A stretch of 64,000 nucleotides of DNA from Burkholderia cenocepacia (GCF_900446215.1 NZ_UAQZ01000001.1:1674001-1738000), one strand, 5' to 3'; shown: positions 29,266 through 40,269, counted from the stretch's first letter. Notes: generated by a model from the letters alone, not told the origin. Made by a program: numbers and translations.

Positions 29266-30198
29266 ATGTCGACCGTTGCAAGCGGCACGGCCGCGCTGAG
29301 CGATCACGCCGCCCGCCAACTAGCGAACGCTACCAAGACCGTCCCCCAGCTTTCCACGATCACGCCGCGCTGGCTGACCCATCTGCTGCAATGGGTGCCG
29401 GTCGAGGCCGGCATCTACCGCCTGAACCAGGTGAAGAACCCGGAAGCCGTGCGCGCCGCATGCACGCAGCTCGAGGACGAAAGCGTGCTGCCGCAGACCT
29501 TCGTGCCGTACGAGGAACAGCCGCGCGAATACTTCCTGAACGCGGTGAGCACGGTGCTCGACGTGCATACGCGGATCTCCGATCTTTACAGCAGTCCTCA
29601 TGACCAGATCAAGGAGCAGCTGCGCCTGACGATCGAGACGATCAAGGAGCTGCAGGAAAGCCAGCTGATCAACAACCCCGACTACGGGCTGCTCGCGAAC
29701 GTGACCGACGAACAGCGGATCTTCCCGCTGACGGGCGCGCCGACGCCGGACGATCTCGACGAGCTGCTGACGAAGGTGTGGAAGGAGCCGGCATTCTTCC
29801 TCACGCACCCGCTCGCGATCGCCGCGTTCGGCCGCGAATGCACGCGGCGCGGCGTGCCGCCGCCGACGGTCAGCCTGTTCGGCTCGCAGTTCCTCACGTG
29901 GCGCGGCATTCCGCTGATTCCGTCGGACAAGGTGCCGGTCGCGGACGGCAAGACCAAGATCCTGCTGCTGCGCGTCGGCGACAAGCGCCAGGGCGTCGTC
30001 GGCCTGTATCAGCCGGGCGTCGCCGGCGAGCAGGGGCCGGGCCTGTCGGTGCGCTTCATGGGGATCAACAACCAGGCGATCGCGTCGTACCTGATCTCGC
30101 TGTATTGCTCGCTCGCGGTCCATTCGCCGGATGCGCTGGCTGTCCTCGATGACGTCGAAATCGCCAAGTTCCATGACTATCCCGACACCTACCGTTAA
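29266..30198 (+). CDS. family 2A encapsulin shell protein (SrpI-like)
   Basis: 310 residues, the expected length. The N-arm (STVASGTAALSDHAARQLANATKT) and the body TPRWLTHLLQWVPVEAGIYRLNQVKN match the HK97-fold family 2 shell proteins related to cyanobacterial SrpI. The long helix stretch ISDLYSSPHDQIKEQLRLTIETIKELQESQLINNPDYGLL is the E-loop/spine region. These proteins form icosahedral protein cages that hold a cysteine desulfurase. A GGAG site lies before the ATG. The next gene, the predicted cargo, overlaps the 3' end by 26 bases. Confidence 0.93.
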   Translation: MSTVASGTAALSDHAARQLANATKTVPQLSTITPRWLTHLLQWVPVEAGIYRLNQVKNPEAVRAACTQLEDESVLPQTFVPYEEQPREYFLNAVSTVLDVHTRISDLYSSPHDQIKEQLRLTIETIKELQESQLINNPDYGLLANVTDEQRIFPLTGAPTPDDLDELLTKVWKEPAFFLTHPLAIAAFGRECTRRGVPPPTVSLFGSQFLTWRGIPLIPSDKVPVADGKTKILLLRVGDKRQGVVGLYQPGVAGEQGPGLSVRFMGINNQAIASYLISLYCSLAVHSPDALAVLDDVEIAKFHDYPDTYR

Positions 30199-32173
30199 TC
30201 CCGGCCTGGCCGGCGGCGACGCGCACGCGTTGCCGCATGCGCCGCTGCCGGCCGGGTTGCCCGACCCGGCGACGCTCGCGCGGCTCGCGTCCGAGTTCTT
30301 CGCGACGCCGCCCGGGCAGGCCACCGCGCCTGGGCTGTCGGCGGGCAGCGGCGCGGTCGGCGGCGTGCCGTCGGCCTTGCCTGCGGCGGCGCCGATTCTC
30401 GCGTCGGTGAGCAACCCGGTGCCGGGCGGCTCGCCGCTCGCGGGCCCGGGCGGGGCGGGCACCGGCGTGCCGGGGCTCGCGCTGCCGCAAGGCAAGGTAC
30501 CGGGCGCGAACCTCGCGCCGTCCGCGCCGACGCACGTGCTGTCGCTCGGCAACCGCGCACCCGCGCTCGCGCCGCATGCGGCCGCGCAGAACGGGCTGCC
30601 CGACAACGTCGTATCGATCGCACCCGCGCTGGAGCCGCGCGTCGGCGGCGCGGCGCTCGGTGTGCCGCAGGTGAATGCGCCGGCACGGGAAGGCGCGGCG
30701 AAGGCGTCGCCGTACTACTTCACCGACGGTTCGCTGCAGGGCTGGCAGGCGACGCCGCAGGATATCGTCGTGCCGTCGAACGGCCTCGCGTCGCCGGAAG
30801 CGTTCGGGTTGCCGGGCGACGACGCGCTGCGCGCGCTGCTGACCGTGCATCGCGACGTGCCGGCGTCGCGCGCGTCGGGTGCCGACGTGCCGCGCTACTT
30901 CATCGACGATGCGCAGGCAGCCGAGCCGCACGGTCAGCTGCATCGCGGCGCCCATCCGCCGTTCGACGTGAACGCGATCCGCCGCGACTTCCCGATCCTG
31001 CAGGAACGCGTGAACGGCAAGCAGCTCGTCTGGTTCGACAACGCGGCGACGACGCACAAGCCGCAAGCCGTGATCGACCGACTCGCGTACTTCTACGCTC
31101 ACGAGAACTCGAACATCCACCGCGCGGCGCATGCACTGGCGGGACGCGCGACGGATGCGTACGAGCATGCGCGGGAGACGGTGCAGCGCTTCATCGGCGC
31201 ATCGTCGCCCGACGAGATCGTGTTCGTGCGCGGCACGACCGAGGCGATCAACCTGATCGCGAAGACGTGGGGCGTGCAGAACGTCGGCGAAGGCGACGAG
31301 ATCGTCGTGTCGCATCTCGAGCATCACGCGAACATCGTGCCGTGGCAGCAGCTTGCCGCGCTCAAGGGTGCGAAGCTGCGCGTGATTCCGGTCGACGATT
31401 CGGGGCAGGTGCTGCTCGACGAATACCGGAAGCTGCTCAACGATCGCACGAAGATCGTGTCGGTCACGCAGGTGTCGAACGCGCTCGGCACGGTCGTGCC
31501 GGTGAAGGAGATCGTCGAGCTCGCGCATCGCGCGGGCGCGAAGGTGCTGGTCGACGGTGCGCAGTCGATCTCGCACATGCGCGTGGACGTGCAGGCGCTC
31601 GATGCGGATTTCTTCGTGTTCTCCGGGCACAAGATCTACGGGCCGACCGGGATCGGCGTCGTGTACGGCAAACGCGCGATCCTCGACGACATGCCGCCGT
31701 GGCAGGGTGGCGGCAACATGATCGCGGACGTGACGTTCGAGCGCACGGTGTTCCAGCCGCCGCCGAACCGCTTCGAAGCCGGCACCGGCAACATCGCGGA
31801 TGCGGTGGGGCTCGGCGCGGCGCTCGACTACGTGAACCGCGTCGGCATCGAGAACATCGCGCGCTACGAGCACGATCTGCTCGCGTATGCGACGAGCGTG
31901 CTCGCGCCGGTGCCGGGCGTGCGGCTCGTCGGCACCGCGCGCGACAAGGCGAGCGTGCTGTCGTTCGTGCTGAAGGGCTATGAAACCGAGGAAGTCGGGC
32001 AGGCGCTGAACGAAGAGGGCATCGCGGTGCGCTCGGGGCACCACTGCGCGCAACCGATCCTGCGGCGCTTCGGGCTCGAAGCCACGGTGCGGCCGTCGCT
32101 CGCGTTCTACAACACGTGCGATGAAGTCGATGCGCTGGTGAGTGTCGTCAGGAGACTGGCGGCGCGGCGTTGA
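30173..32173 (+). CDS. encapsulin cargo: SufS-type cysteine desulfurase with long disordered N-terminus
   Basis: 666 residues. Residues 1-263 are rich in Pro, Gly and Ala, as in family 2A cargo proteins, where this region binds the shell; islands such as LPDPATLARLASEFFA (~29-44) and SPYYFTDGSLQGWQ (~180-194) look like the conserved targeting motifs. From residue 264 (FDVNAIRRDFPIL) it is a full group II cysteine desulfurase with PLP Lys487 (SGHKIYGPTG) and catalytic Cys625 (SGHHCAQP). It takes sulfur from cysteine as a persulfide. The ATG overlaps the shell gene; nearby in-frame starts are possible. A terminator follows. Confidence 0.92.
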   Translation: MTIPTPTVNPGLAGGDAHALPHAPLPAGLPDPATLARLASEFFATPPGQATAPGLSAGSGAVGGVPSALPAAAPILASVSNPVPGGSPLAGPGGAGTGVPGLALPQGKVPGANLAPSAPTHVLSLGNRAPALAPHAAAQNGLPDNVVSIAPALEPRVGGAALGVPQVNAPAREGAAKASPYYFTDGSLQGWQATPQDIVVPSNGLASPEAFGLPGDDALRALLTVHRDVPASRASGADVPRYFIDDAQAAEPHGQLHRGAHPPFDVNAIRRDFPILQERVNGKQLVWFDNAATTHKPQAVIDRLAYFYAHENSNIHRAAHALAGRATDAYEHARETVQRFIGASSPDEIVFVRGTTEAINLIAKTWGVQNVGEGDEIVVSHLEHHANIVPWQQLAALKGAKLRVIPVDDSGQVLLDEYRKLLNDRTKIVSVTQVSNALGTVVPVKEIVELAHRAGAKVLVDGAQSISHMRVDVQALDADFFVFSGHKIYGPTGIGVVYGKRAILDDMPPWQGGGNMIADVTFERTVFQPPPNRFEAGTGNIADAVGLGAALDYVNRVGIENIARYEHDLLAYATSVLAPVPGVRLVGTARDKASVLSFVLKGYETEEVGQALNEEGIAVRSGHHCAQPILRRFGLEATVRPSLAFYNTCDEVDALVSVVRRLAARR

Positions 32174-32199
32174 CGTCGTTGCCGTGTCGATGCTTGCCC

Positions 32200-32235
32200 G
32201 CTTGCGGCGGCCTTTGCGGGCCGCTGCAAGCGTTT
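32200..32235. terminator. terminator between convergent encapsulin cargo and AAK-like genes
   Basis: A 13-bp stem (GCTTGCGGCGGCC with GGCCGCTGCAAGC, one G-T pair) around a 6-base loop, followed by GTTTTC on the plus strand. Placed between two convergent stops, it may serve both. Confidence 0.7.
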
Positions 32236-32248
32236 TCGTGCTGCCCGG

Positions 32249-33133
32249 TCAAAACCGCACGACCGGCTTCCGCTCGACGCTGAACCCGTCGCGCAGCACG
32301 CACGCCGAATCGGCGAAGTAACGACGGATTTCCGACAGCAGATCGGTGTTGCCGCGCCGGCAGAACACCACGCCCGATCCTTCGTCCGTCAACAGTTCGT
32401 CGATCAACGATTCGGGTTGCCCGATATCGGCGAGATGGACGTTCTGCACGCCGTGCGCGAGCGCATCGAGCGCGTCCCGCACGCACGGCGCCGCATCGGC
32501 GGCCGGATGCTCGGCGAGCCATTGCTCAAGCTCCGTGATGCCGTACAGCCCGGCCAGCTCGCCGAGTTCGCGCAGCAACCCTTTGTCGACCATCATCACC
32601 AACGAGACGGCGCACGTGTGTTGCGCGAGCACGCTGCCGAGCCGTTCAGGGCGCAGCAGGCAGTCGCGGCCCGCGTCGTCTGGTGCGATGGGCATCACGA
32701 CGGGCACCAGTCCATTGTCGAGAAACGCATTCAATGCGGTGACGTCGAACCGCGCGACCTCGCTCGTGTTCGCGTGGCCGGATTCGGCGCTGGCGACCAG
32801 CAGGCCGCCGTCGTGACCGTCGACGCCGATTGCCCGCGCGCCGTGGCTGCCGATCAGGCGCACGAGTTCATGGTTGACGCCGGCCATGGCGGCGTGTGTC
32901 GCGTGGACCGATTGCGCGCCGGACGCAGTCGGAATGCTTTGGATCACGATCGGATGGATGCCGGTGAGCGCGAGCAGCGCGACATCCTGCGCGAAGGCCG
33001 AGCGCGTGTGGACGTCGCTGGCGGCACCACCGTCGACGATGACGACGGTCTGTCCGTGCAGCGCCTGCATGAACGGCAGTGAGCGGGCCAAGCCGGCCAC
33101 GCGTCGAGTGGGAGTGTCAGGGTCTGGGAACAT
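32249..33133 (-). CDS. acetylglutamate kinase-like (amino-acid kinase fold) protein, probably inactive
   Basis: 294 residues. Overall it aligns with ArgB-type kinases (AFAQDVALLALTGIHPIVIQS; GGLLVASAES; FLDNGLVPVVMPIA), but key positions are lost: the phosphate-binding Lys motif (KYGG in ArgB) reads VDGG, and the glycine-rich HGGG after the second strand reads QSIP. So it likely binds ligands without making N-acetylglutamyl phosphate. It follows a PTS IIA gene by 48 bases on the same strand. A sensor or regulatory role is possible. The ATG lacks a clear ribosome site. Confidence 0.7.
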   Translation of the reverse strand: MFPDPDTPTRRVAGLARSLPFMQALHGQTVVIVDGGAASDVHTRSAFAQDVALLALTGIHPIVIQSIPTASGAQSVHATHAAMAGVNHELVRLIGSHGARAIGVDGHDGGLLVASAESGHANTSEVARFDVTALNAFLDNGLVPVVMPIAPDDAGRDCLLRPERLGSVLAQHTCAVSLVMMVDKGLLRELGELAGLYGITELEQWLAEHPAADAAPCVRDALDALAHGVQNVHLADIGQPESLIDELLTDEGSGVVFCRRGNTDLLSEIRRYFADSACVLRDGFSVERKPVVRF

Positions 33134-33181
33134 GGGCGTTCGAAAGGATGAAGGGGATACCTGTCGTTGCGGGACGCTGGA

Positions 33182-33703
33182 TCAAACAGTGCGTTGCATG
33201 AGTCGGCGAATCTCGTCGGGCGTTTGTGCGTCGCGTGACGCTTGCCGGATCGCGCGTTCGCTGAACCATCGCGCGGCGTCGGCGAGCAGTTCGAGGTGTG
33301 CACGGTCGTCCGCGTGCGGCAGAACCAGCACGACGAATTCGCGCACGGGCTTGCGGTCGGGCGCGTTGAACGTGAACGGGTATCGCGCGCGGACGAACAG
33401 CGCGACGGCCGAGCCGATCCCGTCGACGCGCGCATGCGGAATCGCGACGCCCTGGCCGAGGCCGGTCGAGCCGAGTTGTTCGCGCTTGATCAGTTCGGCC
33501 CGGATCCGTTCCGCGGATACGCCGCTGTCGCGTGCGACATGGTGAGCGACGAGATCGAACAACTGGATCGCGCTTTCCACCGGTACGTCGAGCAGGATAT
33601 TGTCCGGCGGACAGGCGTCGGCGAGCGCGGTCGCGAACGGTGTGCCACCGCGTTGCTGAGGGCGGCCGGATTGGCCGCCGACGGCGGCCTGATGCGTTTG
33701 CAT
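33182..33703 (-). CDS. PTS IIA (fructose/PtsN type) domain protein
   Basis: 173 residues. A short variable start is followed by an EIIA domain with the phosphorylatable His in GVAIPHARVDG (near residue 84) and the PFTFNAPDRKPVREFVVLVLP stretch. It resembles PtsN (EIIA-Ntr), which is regulatory rather than a sugar carrier. The ATG at 33703 has GGAGAG upstream and was chosen over a longer frame from 33745. It forms a likely operon with the degenerate AAK-like gene. Confidence 0.85.
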   Translation of the reverse strand: MQTHQAAVGGQSGRPQQRGGTPFATALADACPPDNILLDVPVESAIQLFDLVAHHVARDSGVSAERIRAELIKREQLGSTGLGQGVAIPHARVDGIGSAVALFVRARYPFTFNAPDRKPVREFVVLVLPHADDRAHLELLADAARWFSERAIRQASRDAQTPDEIRRLMQRTV

Positions 33704-33837
33704 GCGGATCTCTCCGTGTCGGGATGACAGGGAAATCCTAGACAAACCCGCGTAAAGACGGTGTCAGATACGCGGGGGCCGGGCATTAAAATCTCGTATA
33801 TCGAGCGCCGATGCCGCCGCGCGCGATACGGACACCC

Positions 33838-34059
33838 TCAGGTTCCCGACAGCACGAACGGCAGCGTCGTCAGCAGAAACACTGAAATGCCGACGACCGG
33901 CGCGCCGAATGCGATTGCCGCGAACGCCACGATGGCGCTCGCCAGCACGAGCGTTCTCGATACCCGGCGGTGTCGGCCGTGCGCCGTCGTCCGGTCCTCG
34001 CAAAGAGCAGGGGTTCGCGCGCCTATCACGTGTTTCCAGAACGTCAAGCCCAGCATCAT
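33838..34059 (-). CDS. small membrane protein of unknown function
   Basis: 73 residues with one long or two short hydrophobic segments near the C-terminus (LVLASAIVAFAAIAFGAPVVGISVFLLTTLPFVL). An AGGAG site lies 8 bases before the double ATG (ATGATG). No family is recognised. The ribosome site and hydrophobic tail support a real gene, but a chance frame cannot be excluded. Confidence 0.45.
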   Translation of the reverse strand: MMLGLTFWKHVIGARTPALCEDRTTAHGRHRRVSRTLVLASAIVAFAAIAFGAPVVGISVFLLTTLPFVLSGT

Positions 34060-34470
34060 TCCATTGCTCCTGTATGAAAGACGATCGAGACGGGGCGTGC
34101 GCAGCTTCGGAAGCGGGAATCCCCGTGAATAAAATCAGTGATGCAAAATAAATGGATCGGATCGGCGGATCGATGACGTGCCGTTACGCGGAACGTGTCG
34201 CACGCATTGCGATGTGCGATGCGGGACGACCGCATCGACGTCGTGTTCAAGCATGCACGGGAAAGACTACGGCGCGCATCGTCCGCCTGTCGGCGGGACG
34301 GTGGCTCGGGAAGGAGACGCAGGCGTCCGGCCTGTCAGGCGGGGAAGCAACTCGGAGGACGAGGACTTCGGATGCGCATGGCGCGTGCTCGGTGGTGGAT
34401 GGCGAATCCATTCTAGTGAACGGATGCGCGGGCGCAAGTAAAAAGGTCGTAAAGGTGCGTGAATCGCGCG
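34060..34470. other. intergenic gap without recognised features
   Basis: 411 bases. Several overlapping open frames are present but none has a ribosome site with sensible protein sequence; they are Arg-rich, which is typical of antisense frames in high-GC DNA. No clear promoter or hairpin was found. Confidence 0.5.
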
Positions 34471-35763
34471 TTACGTGCACTGCCACAGATGCGCGCTGGT
34501 CCGGCATGGCGCGCACCAGAACGTATAGTTCGCGCCGCCGCTGCCCCACAGCCATTCGCCGCCGTCGACTTGCGGAAGCTCGGAGTCGAGCTGCATGGCG
34601 AAGCGCATCTTGCGGCCGCAATCGGGGCAATCGGGATACCACGCGGACTGCACCCACGACGGCGGACCGCCGACGCGGCTGAGGTTCTGCCTGCCGTTCG
34701 ACTCGCCCCATTCCTGCCAGGCCCAGCGCGCGGGCGCGGCGAAAACGTCGACGTCGGATTCGACGAAGGGGCTGGCCGGATAGTCGGGCTCGATCGCGGC
34801 ATCGTGCCGCTGCGAGGGATGGGCGACCGCATGACCCGACTCGTCGTGCCGGTAGAACAGCGGGCCGTCGCTTTCCCAACCGAGGCACGCCAGGCAGGTG
34901 GCGAACGACACGGGCGTCGTGCTGTCGATACCCGCTTCGATCGGTTGCGGCAGCGTCAGCAGCCGATGCAACGGCTGATGGCACAGGCCGCATCGATGCG
35001 GCGACACGCCGCCGAAGTGCGCGTTCGACCGACGGGATTCGCCTGCTTGCCAGGTCGGATGATTCGCCTGAATCTCGCGTTTCCACTTCGGCATGTCGCG
35101 AAGTGCCGGCGCACGCAGCGCGCGTCCGAAGTCGATATGCAGCGGAGAATCGCCGTGCAATGCGCGCAACGTGCCGTGCTCCAGCGTGTAGCCCGCTGAC
35201 ATGAGCCAGTTCGCGGCTTGCTCCGGATCGTCCGGAAACAGCCGGGCCACCGCATCGAGCACGGCTGCTGGTTGTCGTGAATGGAGCAGTGCGACAGCGC
35301 GTGCGCGCGCCGCGTCGTCAACGGCGGGTGCTTGCGCAAGCCGCCGGCGCCACGCGTCGATCGTGGCCGCGTCGAGTGCCCGCCACGCGTATTCCGCACA
35401 ATGCATGCGCGGCGAATGCCGGGGGACGACCACGTCGAGCAGTACGTCCCAGTGATCGGAAAACACCTGCGGCGATCGTAGCGCGACGCTGGACAGCACG
35501 TTCGCGAGTCGCGCGTTCCATGCGCCTTCGACGACCCGTCGCCACGCTTCGGCTGCAACGTTCGCGAACGCGATGTCGTCCATCAGGTCGATCGCGGCGT
35601 CGATGAACGTCGCATGCGCGAACGTGCGATCGAACGACGCGATCACGAGATCGACGAGTGCCGCTGGTTCGTCGCGCCGCAGTGCCAGCATCTGCGACAT
35701 CGGATCGTTACCGGTCCAGCCGAGGCGTTCGTAGTCGTCCAGAAGGGTGTGTGCGGTCGGCAT
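34471..35763 (-). CDS. hypothetical protein with CxxC metal-binding motifs, YwqG/DUF1963-like C-terminus
   Basis: 430 residues. The N-terminal half is helical with HEAT-like spacing. The C-terminal half has paired cysteines in CGLCHQP, CLAC, CPDCGRK and CAPC, suggesting one or two zinc sites, and the final part (GPPSWVQSAWYPDCPDCGRKMRFAMQLDSEL) resembles YwqG/DUF1963 proteins. Function is unknown. A LysE-type gene lies 37 bases upstream on the same strand. Confidence 0.7.
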   Translation of the reverse strand: MPTAHTLLDDYERLGWTGNDPMSQMLALRRDEPAALVDLVIASFDRTFAHATFIDAAIDLMDDIAFANVAAEAWRRVVEGAWNARLANVLSSVALRSPQVFSDHWDVLLDVVVPRHSPRMHCAEYAWRALDAATIDAWRRRLAQAPAVDDAARARAVALLHSRQPAAVLDAVARLFPDDPEQAANWLMSAGYTLEHGTLRALHGDSPLHIDFGRALRAPALRDMPKWKREIQANHPTWQAGESRRSNAHFGGVSPHRCGLCHQPLHRLLTLPQPIEAGIDSTTPVSFATCLACLGWESDGPLFYRHDESGHAVAHPSQRHDAAIEPDYPASPFVESDVDVFAAPARWAWQEWGESNGRQNLSRVGGPPSWVQSAWYPDCPDCGRKMRFAMQLDSELPQVDGGEWLWGSGGANYTFWCAPCRTSAHLWQCT

Positions 35764-35799
35764 GATGATGAGCGACGGAAGCGATCGGGGCGCCGCGGA

Positions 35800-36414
35800 T
35801 CAACGTCCGGCCAGCATCCGCCCACCCACGCCCATCAGCAACAGCCCGGCGGCCGTATCGAGCACGGCCTTGCGCCGGATCAGCAGCCGGCGCACCGACG
35901 GATGCGACGCGAGCAGCGCCATCGTGCAATACCACGCAGCCGAGATCGCGACCGACAGCACGACGACCGACAGATCGAGCCACGCCGGCGCATGGGCCGG
36001 CACCATCAGCGCGAAGATACTGCCGTAGAACGCGACGGACTTCGGGTTCGTCATGCTGACGACGTAGCCTTTTCTCGCCGCGCGCCAGTCGGACGTCGCG
36101 GCCGGTGCGGAAACGGGCAACGGCTTGCGCGCGGTCACGATCATTTTCAGGCCGAGCCAGATCAGGTAGGCGGCGCCCGCCAGCCGCAGCGCGGTGTGTA
36201 CCCAGGCGACGTGGGTCACGAGCAGGCTCAGGCCGGCGATCGCGATCGCGGCCCAGGTGCCCGACGCGGCGGCGAGGCCGAGCCCCGTCATCATGCCCGC
36301 GTGGCGCGACACGACGGCGGTGGACGTGACGATCACGAAATTCGGGCCGGGACTGGCGACGCTCAGCAGCAGGACGCCGGCGAGCGGCAGCAGGATGTTG
36401 GCGATGGGCGACAT
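35800..36414 (-). CDS. LysE-family amino acid exporter
   Basis: 204 residues with about six membrane helices. The opening (LPLAGVLLLSVASPGPNFVIVTSTA) carries the conserved SPGPN motif, and TNPKSVAFYGSIF is the second family motif. LysE/RhtB proteins export amino acids or homoserine lactones; the substrate is not predictable. Confidence 0.9.
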   Translation of the reverse strand: MSPIANILLPLAGVLLLSVASPGPNFVIVTSTAVVSRHAGMMTGLGLAAASGTWAAIAIAGLSLLVTHVAWVHTALRLAGAAYLIWLGLKMIVTARKPLPVSAPAATSDWRAARKGYVVSMTNPKSVAFYGSIFALMVPAHAPAWLDLSVVVLSVAISAAWYCTMALLASHPSVRRLLIRRKAVLDTAAGLLLMGVGGRMLAGR

Positions 36415-36507
36415 GGCGTGGCGGTGGCGTGACGGGACGGGTCTTCATCTTACCCGAGCGCGGCAATCGGCCGGCCGGCAATCGTATTGCGTCGCGCCAA
36501 AGCGCAC

Positions 36508-36537
36508 AACGCGTGACGACTTTCGTCGCCACGCGTT
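36508..36537 (-). terminator. hairpin after groEL, probable terminator
   Basis: Arms of 13 bases with one mismatch (AACGCGTGACGAC / GTCGCCACGCGTT) around a 4-base loop, 56 bases beyond the groEL stop. No strong T tract, so it may act with Rho or as an mRNA end stabiliser. Confidence 0.45.
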
Positions 36538-36592
36538 GCAGGGTCCTGCCCGGCCGCGCGCACGCCGGCGAACCGGCGCGCACGCTGCGTCG

Positions 36593-38245
<1,653 letters not shown>

Positions 38246-38536
38246 TTATTGATTGACGACCGCGACGATGTCTTCTTCGCGCAGCACGAGAAACTCGTTG
38301 CCGTCCACCTTGACGGCTTGCCCCGCGTACTTGCCGAACAGCACGCGCTCGCCGACCTGCAGGTCGGGCACGATGCGCTGGCCGTCCGTGTCCTTGCGGC
38401 CGGGGCCCACGGCGATCACTTCGCCCTGGTCGGGTTTTTCGGCGGCGCTGTCGGGGATCACGATGCCCGACGCGGTGGTGGTTTCCTGATCGAGTCGCTT
38501 CACGATCACGCGATCGTGCAAGGGGCGTAGGCTCAT
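38246..38536 (-). CDS. groES: co-chaperonin GroES
   Basis: 96 residues starting [18 protein letters not shown], with the mobile loop ([14 protein letters not shown]) and the roof segment ([11 protein letters not shown]). It caps GroEL. The ATG is confirmed by family length; a longer frame would run into the CIRCE element. First gene of the operon. Confidence 0.95.
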   Translation of the reverse strand: MSLRPLHDRVIVKRLDQETTTASGIVIPDSAAEKPDQGEVIAVGPGRKDTDGQRIVPDLQVGERVLFGKYAGQAVKVDGNEFLVLREEDIVAVVNQ

Positions 38537-38568
38537 TTTTTCGTCCTGTACGGTTCTGTCGAAGTTGG

Positions 38569-38595
38569 CTGGCACTCTTTGGCAGAGAGTGCTGA
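38569..38595. promoter_or_regulatory. CIRCE element (HrcA operator) upstream of groES
   Basis: CTGGCACTC, nine bases, GAGTGCTGA: close to the consensus TTAGCACTC-N9-GAGTGCTAA. It lies 33 bases before the groES start and should bind the heat-shock repressor HrcA. Confidence 0.9.
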
Positions 38596-38678
38596 CGAGT
38601 ATAAAAATGGGCGGCGGCGCGATCCAATAACGGATTTGCACAAGCATTCGCGCCGTCGTGCAAAGCGCGGTGAACCGG

Positions 38679-39962
38679 CTATTGCGACACGGCCGGCTGC
38701 GCGGCAGGCGAGCAGACCGGGCGGATCGTCTCGCCGGCCAGCACGCGTTTCACGAACGGAATCGAATCGGCGAGCGACGCGTTCACGGTGCCGTTGTGCT
38801 CGCGGCCCGCATACAGGTGCGCCTCGACCGTCGTGCCAGCCGCGCACGCGTCCCTGGCGAGCGCGAGTTCGAGCGGCGCCAGCCCGTCGTCCGCGCCCGC
38901 GCCGATGAAGACGGGCGTCGCGATCTTCAGCGTCGGGTATTTCAGGTAGTCGTCCCACCACGCCTTCAGCCGCGCATCGCCGCCCGGCTTCACTGTGTTC
39001 GCGTGCGTGAGGTGCGCGAGCGCCGCATCGTCCTCGAGCGATGCGAGGCAACCGATGCGCGCCTGGTCGAGAATCGGCAGCGCGGTGTCGGTCAGTACCT
39101 CGTCGGCCCGCAGCGACGGATCGATCTGCTGCGCGGACAGCACCGAGTAGAACTGGTATGCGAGCGTTGGATCGACGCGGTCGGGATCGCGCCGGTACGC
39201 CGTTTCGAACTTCGGCAGCGCCGCCAGCGTGGCGTGCGACGCGTTGTAGATCGTGCCGGTCGCGACGGTCGCGCGGATCGCCAGTTCGGGCGCATAGGCC
39301 GGCGCGTAGCCGGCTGCCGCGATCACGGCCGAGCCGCCTTGCGACTGGCCGACCAGCACGACCTCGTTCGCGAGGCCCGGCACGCCGCCGAGCACCGCGC
39401 GCACGCTGTCGAGCAGCGTGTAGCTGTTCGAACGGTTGTTGAGCTGCGGATTCGGGCCCGGTGTGCCGAGCCCCTGATAGTCGGTGGCGACCACCGCGAA
39501 CCCTTGCTGAAGCCAGGCGTTCAGGTAGCGCACGTCGCGATACGAGCGGCCGAACCACGACGGCGCGCAGATGTCGGCCATCCCGAACGTGCCGTGCGCC
39601 CACGCGACGATCGGCCAGCCGCCGGCCGGCGGCGTGCCGGGCGGCACGAACAGCGCGCCCGACACGGCGATCGGCGCATGGCCGCCGACGCCGTCAGTCG
39701 ACGCGTACAGGATGCGCAATTGTCGCGCGGCGCTCGCGAGCCCGACCGTCGCGGGCAGCGGCTCGGTGCGCAGCAGCGCGCCTGGCGTGGCCGGAATGTC
39801 GCGGTCCCACGTGTAGAACGCGGATACGCGGCCGTCGCCCTGCAACGGGTCGGGGGCCGGGACGCGGCCGGGCGAAGCCGCGAGCGAAACGACGGAAGAA
39901 GCGGCGAGCGCCGATACGAGCAGCGTGCGCGCGGCGACGTCGCGCAGGGAAAGAAGCGTCAT
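38679..39962 (-). CDS. exported lipase of the secretory lipase (LIP) family
   Basis: 427 residues. Signal peptide ends near SLAASPG (residue ~31). The alpha/beta hydrolase core has the nucleophile Ser in VGQSQGGS (near residue 220), acid in GADDGL and His in AGREHNGT. The family is known from fungi and actinobacteria for secreted lipases and from bacteria with aromatic ester substrates. ATG at 39962 starts the signal peptide; an in-frame upstream opening would run through the regulatory gap. Confidence 0.8.
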   Translation of the reverse strand: MTLLSLRDVAARTLLVSALAASSVVSLAASPGRVPAPDPLQGDGRVSAFYTWDRDIPATPGALLRTEPLPATVGLASAARQLRILYASTDGVGGHAPIAVSGALFVPPGTPPAGGWPIVAWAHGTFGMADICAPSWFGRSYRDVRYLNAWLQQGFAVVATDYQGLGTPGPNPQLNNRSNSYTLLDSVRAVLGGVPGLANEVVLVGQSQGGSAVIAAAGYAPAYAPELAIRATVATGTIYNASHATLAALPKFETAYRRDPDRVDPTLAYQFYSVLSAQQIDPSLRADEVLTDTALPILDQARIGCLASLEDDAALAHLTHANTVKPGGDARLKAWWDDYLKYPTLKIATPVFIGAGADDGLAPLELALARDACAAGTTVEAHLYAGREHNGTVNASLADSIPFVKRVLAGETIRPVCSPAAQPAVSQ

Positions 39963-40149
39963 GGTCGGATGGAGGTCGATGAGATCGGATGCGCCGGGCA
40001 ATGCGGGCGCGGGCCGAGTGCGATGCAAGTTTCGAACCAGAAGGGTCGTTGCGTACGCAACGCGCGGCACGACGGACGATCGGTCGATGCCGCGCGCATC
40101 GCACGCGTGCACCGGGCTGCGTGTCGCGCAGCAATCCCGGCCGGCACGG

Positions 40150-40165
40150 TGTTGCTTCCGCAACA
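40150..40165. promoter_or_regulatory. palindromic activator site upstream of aldolase/sfnR-like operon
   Basis: TGTTGC-TTCC-GCAACA, a perfect dyad about 97 bases upstream of a sigma-54 promoter. The same dyad lies in the divergent operon gap at 46270-46285, with a half-conserved version before the receptor gene. The gap 39963-40347 holds nothing else recognised. Candidate binding site of the SfnR-like activator. Confidence 0.6.
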
Positions 40166-40253
40166 AAACGCGCATGCGCGGGCTGCACGGCGCAACGCTG
40201 GCATCGCGTGCCTGCGCCACGCCGGCCGGCCCTCGATACGCAAATCGCAGCGC

Positions 40254-40269
40254 TGGCACGATTGCTGCT
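40254..40269 (+). promoter_or_regulatory. sigma-54 promoter (-24/-12) for class II aldolase gene
   Basis: TGGCACG-ATTG-CTGCT, with the invariant GG and GC ten bases apart and one mismatch in the -12 element. It lies 79 bases before the aldolase ATG. Confidence 0.7.

Noticed and set aside
34152..34682. Open frames in the gap before the CxxC hypothetical gene
   Set aside because: No ribosome site, Arg-rich low-complexity products, and partial overlap with a better-supported gene on the other strand.
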